DNA from: Flavobacteriales bacterium UBA5871
GTDB lineage: Bacteria; Bacteroidota; Bacteroidia; Flavobacteriales_D; Crocinitomicaceae
Direction: 5' to 3'
Assembly: GCA_002432085.1 (NCBI GenBank)
Contig: DJFN01000160.1
Location: 6,135-15,723, forward strand
DNA: 9,589 nt
Shown here one piece after another: positions 1 through 6,458 of this stretch (positions are counted from its first letter, which is position 1; every line of letters begins with the position of its first letter). The translations under genes were made by a program, and so were the position numbers. A model generated the notes under the pieces. The model saw only the letters and a list, made by a program, of their open reading frames with translations, had not been told where the DNA came from and did not search any database.

Positions 1-452
1 ACGATGAAGCAAACGATCAGCAGCCAGAAATCCTTGAGAAAGGTCGTCAACAGCTGGTTCACGTCATTTCCGGCAGAAACAATGGCGAACAGATCGGCGG
101 TGGAACGCTTCTGCGTAAAGTTGAAGTATTCCGTATCCATCAGGTTCAGCGCCACGATCGTCAGGAACGGAAGGTGGAACGTAAGCTTCTGCACAAACCG
201 GTACATGCGGTAATGGCGTATCGGAACGGGCAGGATCGACAGAATGATGAACGGGAGGAAAAGCAGGGCGATCGTGATCATATCGAACCAAAGACCGGCG
301 AGCCAGTCGGAAAAACCAAGATCGGTGAAAGCTTCGCTGTTACTGGCGTAGAAAATGATCCGCGTTATCATCAGGATAACGATCACCAGCAGTAAGCGCA
401 GGAATAGTGCCTGGATATAAGCGGGGAAATAAGAGCGCCATTTTTGGAACAT
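1..452 (-). CDS. LTA synthase-like membrane sulfatase, N-terminal part (partial)
   Basis: The frame opens with ATG at 452 on the minus strand and runs off the left edge after 150 codons, so only the membrane part is present. The translation begins MFQKWRSYF and has hydrophobic segments at about residues 15-33, 54-72 and 84-98, and a further one starting near 141. The stretch NLMDTEYFNFTQKRSTADLF (about 99-118) resembles the loop between membrane helices in Bacteroidota proteins of the LTA synthase/phosphoglycerol transferase (MdoB-like) family. That family carries an extracytoplasmic sulfatase-type domain that transfers phosphoglycerol-like groups to envelope polymers. The catalytic domain, with its metal-binding residues and nucleophile Thr, lies outside the window, so activity cannot be judged. 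The start is supported by a TAnnTTTG box ending 4 nt upstream and by the absence of an upstream in-frame alternative that would leave that box free. It could also be another polytopic sulfatase-like protein. Confidence 0.72.
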   Translation of the reverse strand, partial: MFQKWRSYFPAYIQALFLRLLLVIVILMITRIIFYASNSEAFTDLGFSDWLAGLWFDMITIALLFLPFIILSILPVPIRHYRMYRFVQKLTFHLPFLTIVALNLMDTEYFNFTQKRSTADLFAIVSAGNDVNQLLTTFLKDFWLLIVCFI

Positions 453-456
453 GATA

Positions 457-489
457 CAAAAATACGCAACGACATGGATTTATAATCAA
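457..489 (-). promoter_or_regulatory. Bacteroidota-type promoter of the LTA synthase-like gene
   Basis: Read on the minus strand there is TATTTTTG (464 down to 457), a perfect match to the -7 consensus TAnnTTTG. A TTG at 489-487 lies 22 bp upstream as a candidate -33 element, within the 17-23 bp spacing known for Flavobacterium promoters. Only 4 nt (453-456) separate the box from the ATG at 452, so transcription would start at or beside the start codon. Confidence 0.6.
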
Positions 490-510
490 CAATCCGTGTT
501 GGAATTGTCC

Positions 511-540
511 TCCCCCTTAATCCCCCTCCAAAGGGGGAAA
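511..540. repeat. Short GC-rich palindromic element (possible dispersed repeat)
   Basis: Positions 521-527 (TCCCCCT) and 532-538 (AGGGGGA) form a perfect 7-bp stem with a CCAA loop. A second TCCCCC copy at 511-516 can compete for the right arm, giving two alternative hairpins. The element lies between two divergent promoters (457-489 and 572-599), outside both expected transcripts, so it is unlikely to be a terminator. C-run/G-run palindromes of this appearance are, as I recall, scattered through intergenic DNA of many Bacteroidota. Whether it is repeated in this genome cannot be seen here. Confidence 0.6.
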
Positions 541-571
541 TGTGATCAAAATATGCCCTCTTCAGGTGAGC

Positions 572-599
572 TTGAAAGACCGGCTTTGTCGTATCTTTG
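572..599 (+). promoter_or_regulatory. Bacteroidota-type promoter of the chaN-like operon
   Basis: TATCTTTG at 592-599 matches TAnnTTTG exactly, and TTG at 572-574 sits 17 bp upstream as the -33 element. Transcription would start at about 603-606, leaving a 5' leader of about 25 nt before the ATG at 630. This box also argues against the upstream in-frame TTG at 597, which lies inside it. Confidence 0.65.
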
Positions 600-629
600 G
601 CCCGTCTGCCAACAAATGCAGGCCCGGTT

Positions 630-1532
630 ATGAAACTTCGTTTGCTCTTGTTTTCGTTCCTGCTCGGCGGGATCGCTCTTGCCCAGGATCCTGCTGCTTT
701 TGCCTGGTTCAATGCCAATGGAAAGAAAACCTCGTTTGAAAAGCTGGTAAAAGCCACCGAAGATGCAGATATCGTGCTGTTCGGCGAGCTCCACGACGAT
801 CCGATCGCGCACTGGTTTCAGCTTTTGCTTGCTCAGCGGATGTATGCCAATGATTCCAATTTGATACTGGGCGCCGAAATGATGGAGCGTCATCAGCAGG
901 TTCCGCTCGATGCTTATTTGTCGGGAGCGATCAGCTGGGAAGTTTTCCGCGACTCCAACAAGCTATGGAGCAACTTCGAAACGGATTATCTGCCGGTAGT
1001 GAACTTCGCCAAAGACCACGGATTGAAATTTATAGCTACCAACATTCCGCGTCGTTATGCGTCCATGGTCTTCAAAAAAGGACTGGCTTCGCTCGACACA
1101 TTGCCATCAAATGAAAAAGAGCTGATCGTTTCACTGCCATTTCCAATGGATACCACGCTTTCACAATACCGCGAGCTGATCCGGATGGGATTGGAGATGC
1201 ATGCCAACGGACTCGATTTTGCCTATGCACAGGCGATTAAGGACGCCACCATGGCTGAATCCATCCTGAACGTGATGCGGCGCTCTCCCAGCGAGTACAA
1301 AGCAATGGAAAAACAAACGCTTCCTACGCGACGTTTCCTGCATCTCAACGGATCCTATCACAGCGATTTTCATCAAAGCATTGTCTGGTACCTGCTGAAA
1401 GCGAAGCCTGACCTGAAAATTGTGACCATTTCGACCGTTACGCAAACCGATCTGAAAAAGCTCGAAGCCGATTACAAGGACAAAGCGGATTTCATCCTCG
1501 TCGTACCTGAAGGGATGACGCGCACGATGTAA
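630..1532 (+). CDS. ChaN-like putative haem-binding exported protein
   Basis: This 300-residue protein belongs to the ChaN/Cofac_haem_bdg family, whose best-studied member (Campylobacter ChaN) binds haem and is linked to iron uptake. A Sec signal peptide occupies residues 1-18 (MKLRLLLFSFLLGGIALA), with probable cleavage before Q19. There is no lipobox cysteine, so unlike many relatives it should be soluble in the periplasm rather than lipid-anchored. Family landmarks are GELHDDPIAH (52-61), GAEMMERHQQ (81-90), a proline-containing segment ATNIPRRY and the late LNGSYHSDFH (239-248), which corresponds to the GxxH motif. These histidines are candidate haem or metal ligands. ATG 630 is chosen over the in-frame TTG at 597 because the signal peptide starts there and TTG 597 falls inside the promoter box. 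The next gene starts 28 bp downstream on the same strand, suggesting cotranscription. Iron regulation cannot be seen: no Fur-like palindrome was recognised. Confidence 0.85.
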   Translation: MKLRLLLFSFLLGGIALAQDPAAFAWFNANGKKTSFEKLVKATEDADIVLFGELHDDPIAHWFQLLLAQRMYANDSNLILGAEMMERHQQVPLDAYLSGAISWEVFRDSNKLWSNFETDYLPVVNFAKDHGLKFIATNIPRRYASMVFKKGLASLDTLPSNEKELIVSLPFPMDTTLSQYRELIRMGLEMHANGLDFAYAQAIKDATMAESILNVMRRSPSEYKAMEKQTLPTRRFLHLNGSYHSDFHQSIVWYLLKAKPDLKIVTISTVTQTDLKKLEADYKDKADFILVVPEGMTRTM

Positions 1533-1560
1533 TTCCCTATCTTTCGGGAAAATCATCGAC

Positions 1561-1914
1561 ATGCTCGGACTACGCACAACCATTTACAAAGTCGGCAATC
1601 TGCAGGAAGCAACAGCCTGGTATTCCAAGGTGTTCCGTGTGGAGCCCTATTTCAACGAACCGTTTTATGTAGGCTTCGAAGTCGGCGGTTACGAGCTCGG
1701 ATTACAACCCGATGCTCCCGAAGCGATCGGCGATAACGTTATGACCTACTGGGGCGTCGAAGACATCGCTTCCGAATACGCACGCTGCCTGGAATTGGGC
1801 GCCACCACACACGAAGAGCCTCACAACGTCGGCGGCGAGATCATGGTAGCTTCGGTCCGCGATCCGTGGAACAACATCATCGGACTGATCTACAATCCGT
1901 ATTTCAAGCTGTAA
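1561..1914 (+). CDS. VOC-superfamily (glyoxalase/bleomycin-resistance fold) protein
   Basis: A 117-residue protein, the usual size of a single-module VOC protein made of two beta-alpha-beta-beta-beta halves. The first half contains LRTTIYKVGNLQEATAWYSKVF (about 4-25, a strand followed by the characteristic helix with W-Y) and the second ends in SVRDPWNNIIGLIYNPYF (about 99-116), the family's DPxxNxxxL signature. The position that is usually the metal-binding Glu in DPxGNxxEL is Gly here, and the usual first-strand His is also missing (Thr-Thr-Ile). It therefore lacks two expected metal ligands and is probably not a classical metal-dependent glyoxalase I; substrate unknown. The 28-bp gap to the chaN-like gene contains TATCTTTC, one base off TAnnTTTG but without a -33 TTG, so cotranscription is more likely than an own promoter. 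No Shine-Dalgarno is obvious before ATG 1561. Confidence 0.85.
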   Translation: MLGLRTTIYKVGNLQEATAWYSKVFRVEPYFNEPFYVGFEVGGYELGLQPDAPEAIGDNVMTYWGVEDIASEYARCLELGATTHEEPHNVGGEIMVASVRDPWNNIIGLIYNPYFKL

Positions 1915-1921
1915 GCTCATT

Positions 1922-1962
1922 TTTCGTTTGGAAAACACAAATTGGCTGTTTACAAACCGAAA
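1922..1962. other. Imperfect stem-loop downstream of the VOC gene
   Basis: Positions 1922-1937 and 1947-1962 can pair over 16 positions with three mismatches around a 9-nt loop (CAAATTGGC). It begins 8 nt after the VOC stop and could act in 3'-end formation, but it is A/T-rich and not followed by a T run. The rest of this 128-bp gap (1915-2042) is AT-rich. It holds only imperfect -7-like boxes for the next gene (TAGTTTAG at 2009-2016, TAATTTTT at 2022-2029), neither with a well-spaced TTG. Confidence 0.3.
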
Positions 1963-2042
1963 TGCGTTATTCATAAGTTTAAACGTATCAATCAAAATCA
2001 GATATTCATAGTTTAGGGAACTAATTTTTAAAACCTATAACT

Positions 2043-2585
2043 ATGAAAAAAGTTCTTTTTTCAGCCGTTCTTGTAGCGGCCGTGGCGACCAGTATCATTT
2101 CCTGTGAGAAAAAGGTTGTGAAACAAAATCCAGCTGAAGCTGCTGTGGAAACTCCGGCTGTCGAGAAAACCATTTGTACGCTTTCGGATATTTATGAGTC
2201 CGACTACACATTTCTCGCAATGACATTAAGCGGAAGCACTAACAACGGCGACGGTTCTGTAGGCGCGCTCGACACGAAACTGAATTGCAACCAGTCTCCC
2301 GGTACATTATGTGATTACCACACGGACGGATTTATTACCGTTGCGAACCTTTCTCCCAATTCTTCGATTGGAACACCTTACCTGAGCGATGGTGTGATGA
2401 CGGTGGCCGAGCAGCAGGCACTGATTACGGTGATCCAAAACAACTGTATTGCTCACAAAAACTCTACGTATGGTACTAATTACGTTATTACCAATTACGA
2501 CGTATTTTACCTGATTCCTTTGTGTGGTGGTTGCCCTGAGGTCACATTAAAGGTGAATTACACTGCGGCGAAACCTTGTCGTTGA
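2043..2585 (+). CDS. Cysteine-rich lipoprotein of unknown function
   Basis: A 180-residue protein with a clear lipoprotein signal: MKK, hydrophobic segment 4-19, and IISC with the lipidated cysteine at C21 followed by E22-K23-K24. A low-complexity Ala/Pro/Glu/Val linker (about 25-41) follows and would tether the domain away from the membrane. The globular part (about 43-180) has seven further cysteines at 45, 82, 90, 135, 161, 164 and 179, including a CGGC motif (161-164) near the C-terminus. In an extracytoplasmic protein these suggest disulfides; the odd number leaves one unpaired or intermolecular. CGGC superficially resembles a thioredoxin-type CxxC but there is no thioredoxin-fold context. 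I do not recognise the family. The start is unambiguous from the signal peptide; no Shine-Dalgarno is visible, only an A/T-rich leader. A strong terminator follows 19 bp after the stop, so the gene ends its transcript. Confidence 0.85.
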   Translation: MKKVLFSAVLVAAVATSIISCEKKVVKQNPAEAAVETPAVEKTICTLSDIYESDYTFLAMTLSGSTNNGDGSVGALDTKLNCNQSPGTLCDYHTDGFITVANLSPNSSIGTPYLSDGVMTVAEQQALITVIQNNCIAHKNSTYGTNYVITNYDVFYLIPLCGGCPEVTLKVNYTAAKPCR

Positions 2586-2604
2586 TCGAAGTTGCCTTAA
2601 AAGC

Positions 2605-2640
2605 AAGAGGCTGTCCAATCGGGCAGCCTCTTTGTTTTCT
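2605..2640. terminator. Bidirectional intrinsic terminator
   Basis: Positions 2605-2616 pair with 2621-2632 in a 12-bp stem (one T-G wobble at 2614/2623) closed by the tetraloop AATC. On the + strand it is followed by TGTTTTCT after the stem's final T pair, a T-rich tail ending the lipoprotein transcript. Read on the minus strand it is followed by TGCTTTTAAGG and lies just after the stop codon of the AsmA-like gene, so it probably serves both convergent genes. Confidence 0.9.
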
Positions 2641-2650
2641 ATAAGGATCT

Positions 2651-5530
2651 TTATTTCACCTTATCCGCCTTTTCCCTCGCTTCCGTCATAATGGCATCGG
2701 CTTTCTTCGCGGCTTCGGCTTCAATTTTCTGCGCTTTCTCTTCAGCTTCCTTCTTCAGCTTGTCACCGGCTTTCTCCGCGGCTTTTTTCTTCAGCGGATT
2801 ACTTCCGGCCTCTGTCATCAGCTGTTGTGCCTGCTTATCGGCTTCCGCACGCGTCTGATCAGCCAGTTTCTTCGCGTCGGCTTTGAGCTTATCGGCGCGT
2901 TTCTGCGCTTCGGCCATGATCTGCTCTTTCTTCGCGTTCAGATCTTCCTTCACTTCCTTGATCTTGTCGTCAACGATCGCTTTCACGGTATCTTTTACCG
3001 CTTCTTTTACGTTGGCAACTACATTGCCGCTCGCTTTCAGGATCGCCTCCTTGAAATCGGTCGTGATCTTCGGCTTCATCACCGTTCCTCCAACAAGCGC
3101 TTTTACCGGGATCACATCCGGGATTTTGGCCACGTTCAGGCTTGGAACTACTCCATTGACTTTCGAAAGGCTTTGTTCCGCAAGTTTCATCATGCCGGCC
3201 GGGATCATTTCCTTCGGAATGTTCATCGTCATTTTGTAGTCGATGTCCTGCTCGAACGAAGTCGTTCCTTCGATCATCGTGTTAATACCCGACATTTTGA
3301 TGTTGAACGGCTTCACGCTCACTTTTCCGTCGGCGAAGGCAAATTTCGCTTTGACATCCTTCAGCGTCTGGTCGGCGATTTTCGGGATCTTGATCTCATC
3401 CGCCAGCTTTTTCAACGGTTCGAAACCGGAAATGCTTACCATGTTGGTAAAGAAATCACCGCCACCCGTCAGGGAAGAGTAGATCGGCTCCAGGCTCTTG
3501 GTCAACGATGATTTCATCGTGAAGTTGGAGCTGATCTTGCCTTGCGCGTATTTAGCGATAGGCGCCAGTTTCCCGATCGTGATGAAGTTCTTCGCCAGCG
3601 GCTGGATATCCAGGTCTTTGAGGTTGTAGCCGAAATCGATCGCCGGCTTGTTGTGATCTTTGGTATTGTAGCTGCCGCGCAATCCGACCGTTCCACCCAT
3701 GGTGTTCATGGTCATATTGTTCAGCGAAGCCACTTCCTCCTTCATGTTCACGTTTCCTTTCACCTGCGTGATGTCAATGTTGTTATAATGGATTTTCCCG
3801 ATCGACGTATTGAGGTTGAAATCCACGTTTTCCGGGATCAGCACAGGTTCTGCATTCGGATCGGATGCAGGAGCTTCAGCGGTCGTGGTTTCTGCCGGAG
3901 CAGCGGAAGTTCCGCCAACGCCCATCAGCTGGTCGATATCGAGCGTATTACTGTTGAAGTTGAAATCGCCTTTCAGCAGCTCATCGCGGAAAACATAGCC
4001 CATGTAATTGTCGATCTTTCCGTTGAGTGCGAAATCGCTGCGGCCCATGCTTGCGTCGAGTTGCTCAAGCGCCAGGTTCTGCGGACTGAAACGGAACACC
4101 ATTTTGGAAACGTTCACCGGATCCGGGAAGTCGGTTGATTTGTAGATCATATCGGAAAGCTCGAGTACGCCCAATGCTTTGAAAGCTTCGTAATCTTCGC
4201 GTTCGAGAGCGCTCATGCGGCCGTTTACAACGACGTCTGCGTTCAGCTTACCACTGTAGGATTCACCTTTGGCAAGCGGCATAACCTGTCCGAGCGTTGC
4301 CAGGTTTACTTTGGCCATTAATTTGGAATCGAGCAACGGATCGGTCATCGGATTGCGCATTTTCATGCTTGCATCGATCACGTTCCCCACGAAATCGGCG
4401 TGAAGCTTGTCCACGTCGAGCGTCATCAGGTCGAGGTTTTCACCGCCGGCGAATTTCGAGCCTGCTTTCACCGTAATGTTGCTGATTTTGCCTGGAAGAT
4501 CCGGGTATTTGATCGTCGCGTTTTTCACGTCGAGACCGAAATCCCAGCCGGGCATGTTTTTATCGTCCATGCGGCCTTTCACCTGTCCGCCCAGCTTCAC
4601 TTTCGCTTTCGCCACCATGCTTTCATAGCCGGATTGGTAGAACGACGGCACGAGCGACAACAGGTCTTTGAATTCCACTTCTTTCGTAGCCAGCTTCAGG
4701 TCCATGTTGTCGTAACCGTCCAACATTTCGTAGAAACCGTCGAGCGCGAATGAGAAATTGTTCAGGTCGAATTTGTTCTCTTTCAGGGTGAATTTCGAGG
4801 TCTTTTCCGTGAATTCCATCAGGATGGTCGCATCGGCTGCGGTTTTCACTTTTGAGAGGTAGCTCAGGCCTTCCATTTCGAAGGTCAGCTCGTCCATCGA
4901 AGTCTTCGTAGCGAAATCGAGCACTTCGGCCGTCAAATCACCCGATCCGCTGTGGTTCAGATTCTTGATGTTCGCATACATATCGCCGGCCTGGTCGTCA
5001 TATACCAGCTGGATGTTGTTCAAAGAATATTCCTGCAACGACATTTTAAACGCACTCGGCTCTTCCTGCTGGTCTTCCGGTAGCTCTTCGGTCGGAATCA
5101 CGATATCGTAATTGGCTTTTCCTTCCGGATCCACGCGCACATCGAATTTTGCATCGGAAATGTGTACTTCGTCGATCTCGATCTGATCGCCGCCGATCAC
5201 ATCCCACAGTCCCACACTGGCTTCGATTTTTTTGATGTTAGCCAACTGTACGCCCTTGAATTCCGTTCTACCGGTAACGGTAACATCCTTGAGCTGAATG
5301 CTCAGGTTCGGAAAGGTGCTCAGGAAGGTCAGGTCGAAATCACCTATTTTTACATCTGCTTTAAGGGTTTTGTTCACCTCGCTCAGTACCATTTGCTTGA
5401 GCTCATCTTTAAAGAAAACAGGGATGAGGATAACAATAAGGAGTAACAGCAAAAAGGTAATTCCCGTCCATTTGAGGATACGTCGGAACCAGCTTTTCTT
5501 CTTTTTTGGTGTTTTTTCCTTTTTTTCCAT
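2651..5530 (-). CDS. AsmA-like inner-membrane-anchored protein with hendecad-repeat tail
   Basis: A 959-residue protein with a Lys-rich N-terminus, one membrane helix (about 21-40, WTGITFLLLLLIVILIPVFF) and a large periplasmic part. The N-terminal region (about 42-250) has the AsmA pattern: amphipathic helix after the anchor, then beta-rich repeats such as FPNLSIQLKDVTVTG. A Thr/Ala/Pro/Glu-rich linker lies at about 537-565. The AsmA-like C-terminal region follows (about 660-775) with GGGDFF, DGKVSVKPFNIKMSG and IDYKMTMNIP. AsmA/TamB/YhdP relatives form long hydrophobic grooves implicated in phospholipid transport between inner and outer membrane; that role is inferred here. Unusually, residues about 866-959 form a Lys/Ala/Glu-rich helical tail in 11-residue repeats (see findings). 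ATG 5530 is chosen because the anchor follows directly; no perfect TAnnTTTG box precedes it. It is transcribed divergently from a beta-barrel gene, consistent with envelope work. The terminator at 2605-2640 ends it. Confidence 0.88.
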   Translation of the reverse strand: MEKKEKTPKKKKSWFRRILKWTGITFLLLLLIVILIPVFFKDELKQMVLSEVNKTLKADVKIGDFDLTFLSTFPNLSIQLKDVTVTGRTEFKGVQLANIKKIEASVGLWDVIGGDQIEIDEVHISDAKFDVRVDPEGKANYDIVIPTEELPEDQQEEPSAFKMSLQEYSLNNIQLVYDDQAGDMYANIKNLNHSGSGDLTAEVLDFATKTSMDELTFEMEGLSYLSKVKTAADATILMEFTEKTSKFTLKENKFDLNNFSFALDGFYEMLDGYDNMDLKLATKEVEFKDLLSLVPSFYQSGYESMVAKAKVKLGGQVKGRMDDKNMPGWDFGLDVKNATIKYPDLPGKISNITVKAGSKFAGGENLDLMTLDVDKLHADFVGNVIDASMKMRNPMTDPLLDSKLMAKVNLATLGQVMPLAKGESYSGKLNADVVVNGRMSALEREDYEAFKALGVLELSDMIYKSTDFPDPVNVSKMVFRFSPQNLALEQLDASMGRSDFALNGKIDNYMGYVFRDELLKGDFNFNSNTLDIDQLMGVGGTSAAPAETTTAEAPASDPNAEPVLIPENVDFNLNTSIGKIHYNNIDITQVKGNVNMKEEVASLNNMTMNTMGGTVGLRGSYNTKDHNKPAIDFGYNLKDLDIQPLAKNFITIGKLAPIAKYAQGKISSNFTMKSSLTKSLEPIYSSLTGGGDFFTNMVSISGFEPLKKLADEIKIPKIADQTLKDVKAKFAFADGKVSVKPFNIKMSGINTMIEGTTSFEQDIDYKMTMNIPKEMIPAGMMKLAEQSLSKVNGVVPSLNVAKIPDVIPVKALVGGTVMKPKITTDFKEAILKASGNVVANVKEAVKDTVKAIVDDKIKEVKEDLNAKKEQIMAEAQKRADKLKADAKKLADQTRAEADKQAQQLMTEAGSNPLKKKAAEKAGDKLKKEAEEKAQKIEAEAAKKADAIMTEAREKADKVK

Positions 5531-5561
5531 TTGGGGGTGTGTTTAAAGATTACGAAATTTG
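5530..5561 (+). promoter_or_regulatory. Candidate promoter of the beta-barrel gene
   Basis: GAAATTTG at 5554-5561 differs from TAnnTTTG by one base. TTTG at 5530-5533 lies 20 bp upstream, a good -33 match at allowed spacing. Transcription would begin near 5566, leaving about 45 nt before ATG 5612. The -33 element abuts the start codon of the divergent AsmA-like gene, so the two promoters would be tightly packed. Confidence 0.4.
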
Positions 5562-5611
5562 TTACACGTAGGGTCAAAACCCGAACTAATGGTTATAAAA
5601 CGCTAAATATA

Positions 5612-6376
5612 ATGGATTTATTCAAACGCTTGCTGGTCTTCTTTTCAATTGGCTTTTTGCCTGTTTCTTACGGACAGATCGTTACCAGTCAACCGAAAAA
5701 AGTGATCGAGGAAGACACGGTTGCTCGTAAACGCCGTGTGCCAAGCGAAGGACTGGATGAATTCAGCTTTTACCTTGGAGCCGGAAGAGTATGGGCCAAC
5801 CGTACGCTTGCCGAAAATGAAGCGCCTTATGGTGAGCCGGTTGGAACACGTGCCGACGAAACAGGATTGAACGCCTGGTCGTTCCAGCTGGGAATGCGTA
5901 ACCGTTTTGCCCGTTCCTGGAGCTATGATGTCGGTGCGGCGATCGATCGCATGGGGGAGAGCTATGCTTACGACGATCCTAATTCCGACAGTACATACAG
6001 CTATACGAACCGCTACACTTATTTCGCGCTTCCGGCGCAGGTCTTTTATACCTATGGAAAGGATTTCCGTGTTTTCGTCGGAGGAGGAATTCAACCGCAA
6101 TTGCTGATGGGTTACCGCCAGCAACAGGAATGGACCACCGCCACGCAGTCAACCGATCGTGATGAGGTTTCGATTGAAAAAGGATTGAATTCGTTCGTGT
6201 TCGGAGTAACGGCTTCCGCCGGATTTCAGCTCCGCATGGGAAAAAACAGCTCACTTTACGTTCTGCCGAGCATGCTCTGGAACCTGAACAGCACCTACGA
6301 CAAACAAGCGGATTACATTCACAAAGCTTATAGCTTCAATCTGAAGTTCGGGGTGGTGATTCACATTCCGCAGTAG
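5612..6376 (+). CDS. Outer-membrane beta-barrel protein (OmpA/OMP_b-brl-like)
   Basis: A 254-residue protein starting MDLFKRLLVFFSIGFLPVSYGQ: a Sec signal peptide with probable cleavage after G21 (SYG|Q). The mature part begins with a charged, probably periplasmic segment (about 23-50). It then has alternating amphipathic strands with aromatic girdle residues: FSFYLGAGRVW, AWSFQLGMRNRF, WSYDVGAAID, YTYFALPAQVFYTYG, FRVFVGGGI, SFVFGVTASAGFQLRMG, SSLYVLPSMLWNL and a final YSFNLKFGVVIHIP. About eight strands are visible, fitting the small-barrel family of Bacteroidota outer-membrane proteins; no OmpA-type peptidoglycan domain follows. Ligand or partner is unknown. An in-frame TTG at 5531 would add 27 residues, but these are hydrophilic and would bury the signal peptide, so ATG 5612 is preferred. 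The gene ends one base before a palindromic repeat that separates it from the convergent DUF4956 gene. Confidence 0.8.
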   Translation: MDLFKRLLVFFSIGFLPVSYGQIVTSQPKKVIEEDTVARKRRVPSEGLDEFSFYLGAGRVWANRTLAENEAPYGEPVGTRADETGLNAWSFQLGMRNRFARSWSYDVGAAIDRMGESYAYDDPNSDSTYSYTNRYTYFALPAQVFYTYGKDFRVFVGGGIQPQLLMGYRQQQEWTTATQSTDRDEVSIEKGLNSFVFGVTASAGFQLRMGKNSSLYVLPSMLWNLNSTYDKQADYIHKAYSFNLKFGVVIHIPQ

Positions 6377-6458
6377 CAATTGACAAGGGACAATTCAACA
6401 ATTGACATATGGAAACTTAATTGTTCAATGTCAACTGTTCATTGTCAATTGTTCCCTT
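6377..6458. repeat. Inverted repeat built of CAATTGACA units between convergent genes
   Basis: CAATTGACA occurs at 6377-6385 and 6399-6407, with the reverse complement TGTCAATTG at 6443-6451 and a one-mismatch copy at 6429-6437. On a larger scale the segment starting AAGGGACAATT at 6385 pairs imperfectly with the one ending AATTGTTCCCTT at 6458, giving a long hairpin about the A/T-rich centre (about 6408-6422). The element starts directly after the barrel gene's TAG and includes the TGA of the DUF4956 gene (6445-6447), so it supplies that protein's last residues. It may help end both convergent transcripts. Similar CAATTG-rich palindromes are, as I recall, dispersed in Bacteroidota genomes. 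Confidence 0.7.

Noticed and set aside
521..538. Intrinsic terminator
   Set aside because: It lies upstream of both divergent genes, with no transcript expected to end there and no T run after the stem on either strand.
597..629. Upstream TTG start for the chaN-like gene
   Set aside because: It falls inside the TATCTTTG promoter box and would put a polar stretch before the signal peptide.
2825..4753. Several long + strand open frames (for example 2825-3511, 3542-4138, 4400-4753)
   Set aside because: They lie wholly antisense to the AsmA-like gene, and their translations are rich in His/Arg/Phe without family resemblance or start signals. They are by-products of codon usage.
5531..5611. Upstream TTG start for the beta-barrel protein
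   Set aside because: The extra 27 residues are basic and polar and would hide the signal peptide; ATG 5612 gives a normal one.
6377..6458. Possible CRISPR fragment because of repeated CAATTGACA units
   Set aside because: Units are only 9 bp, occur in both orientations and lack regular spacers; there are no cas genes.
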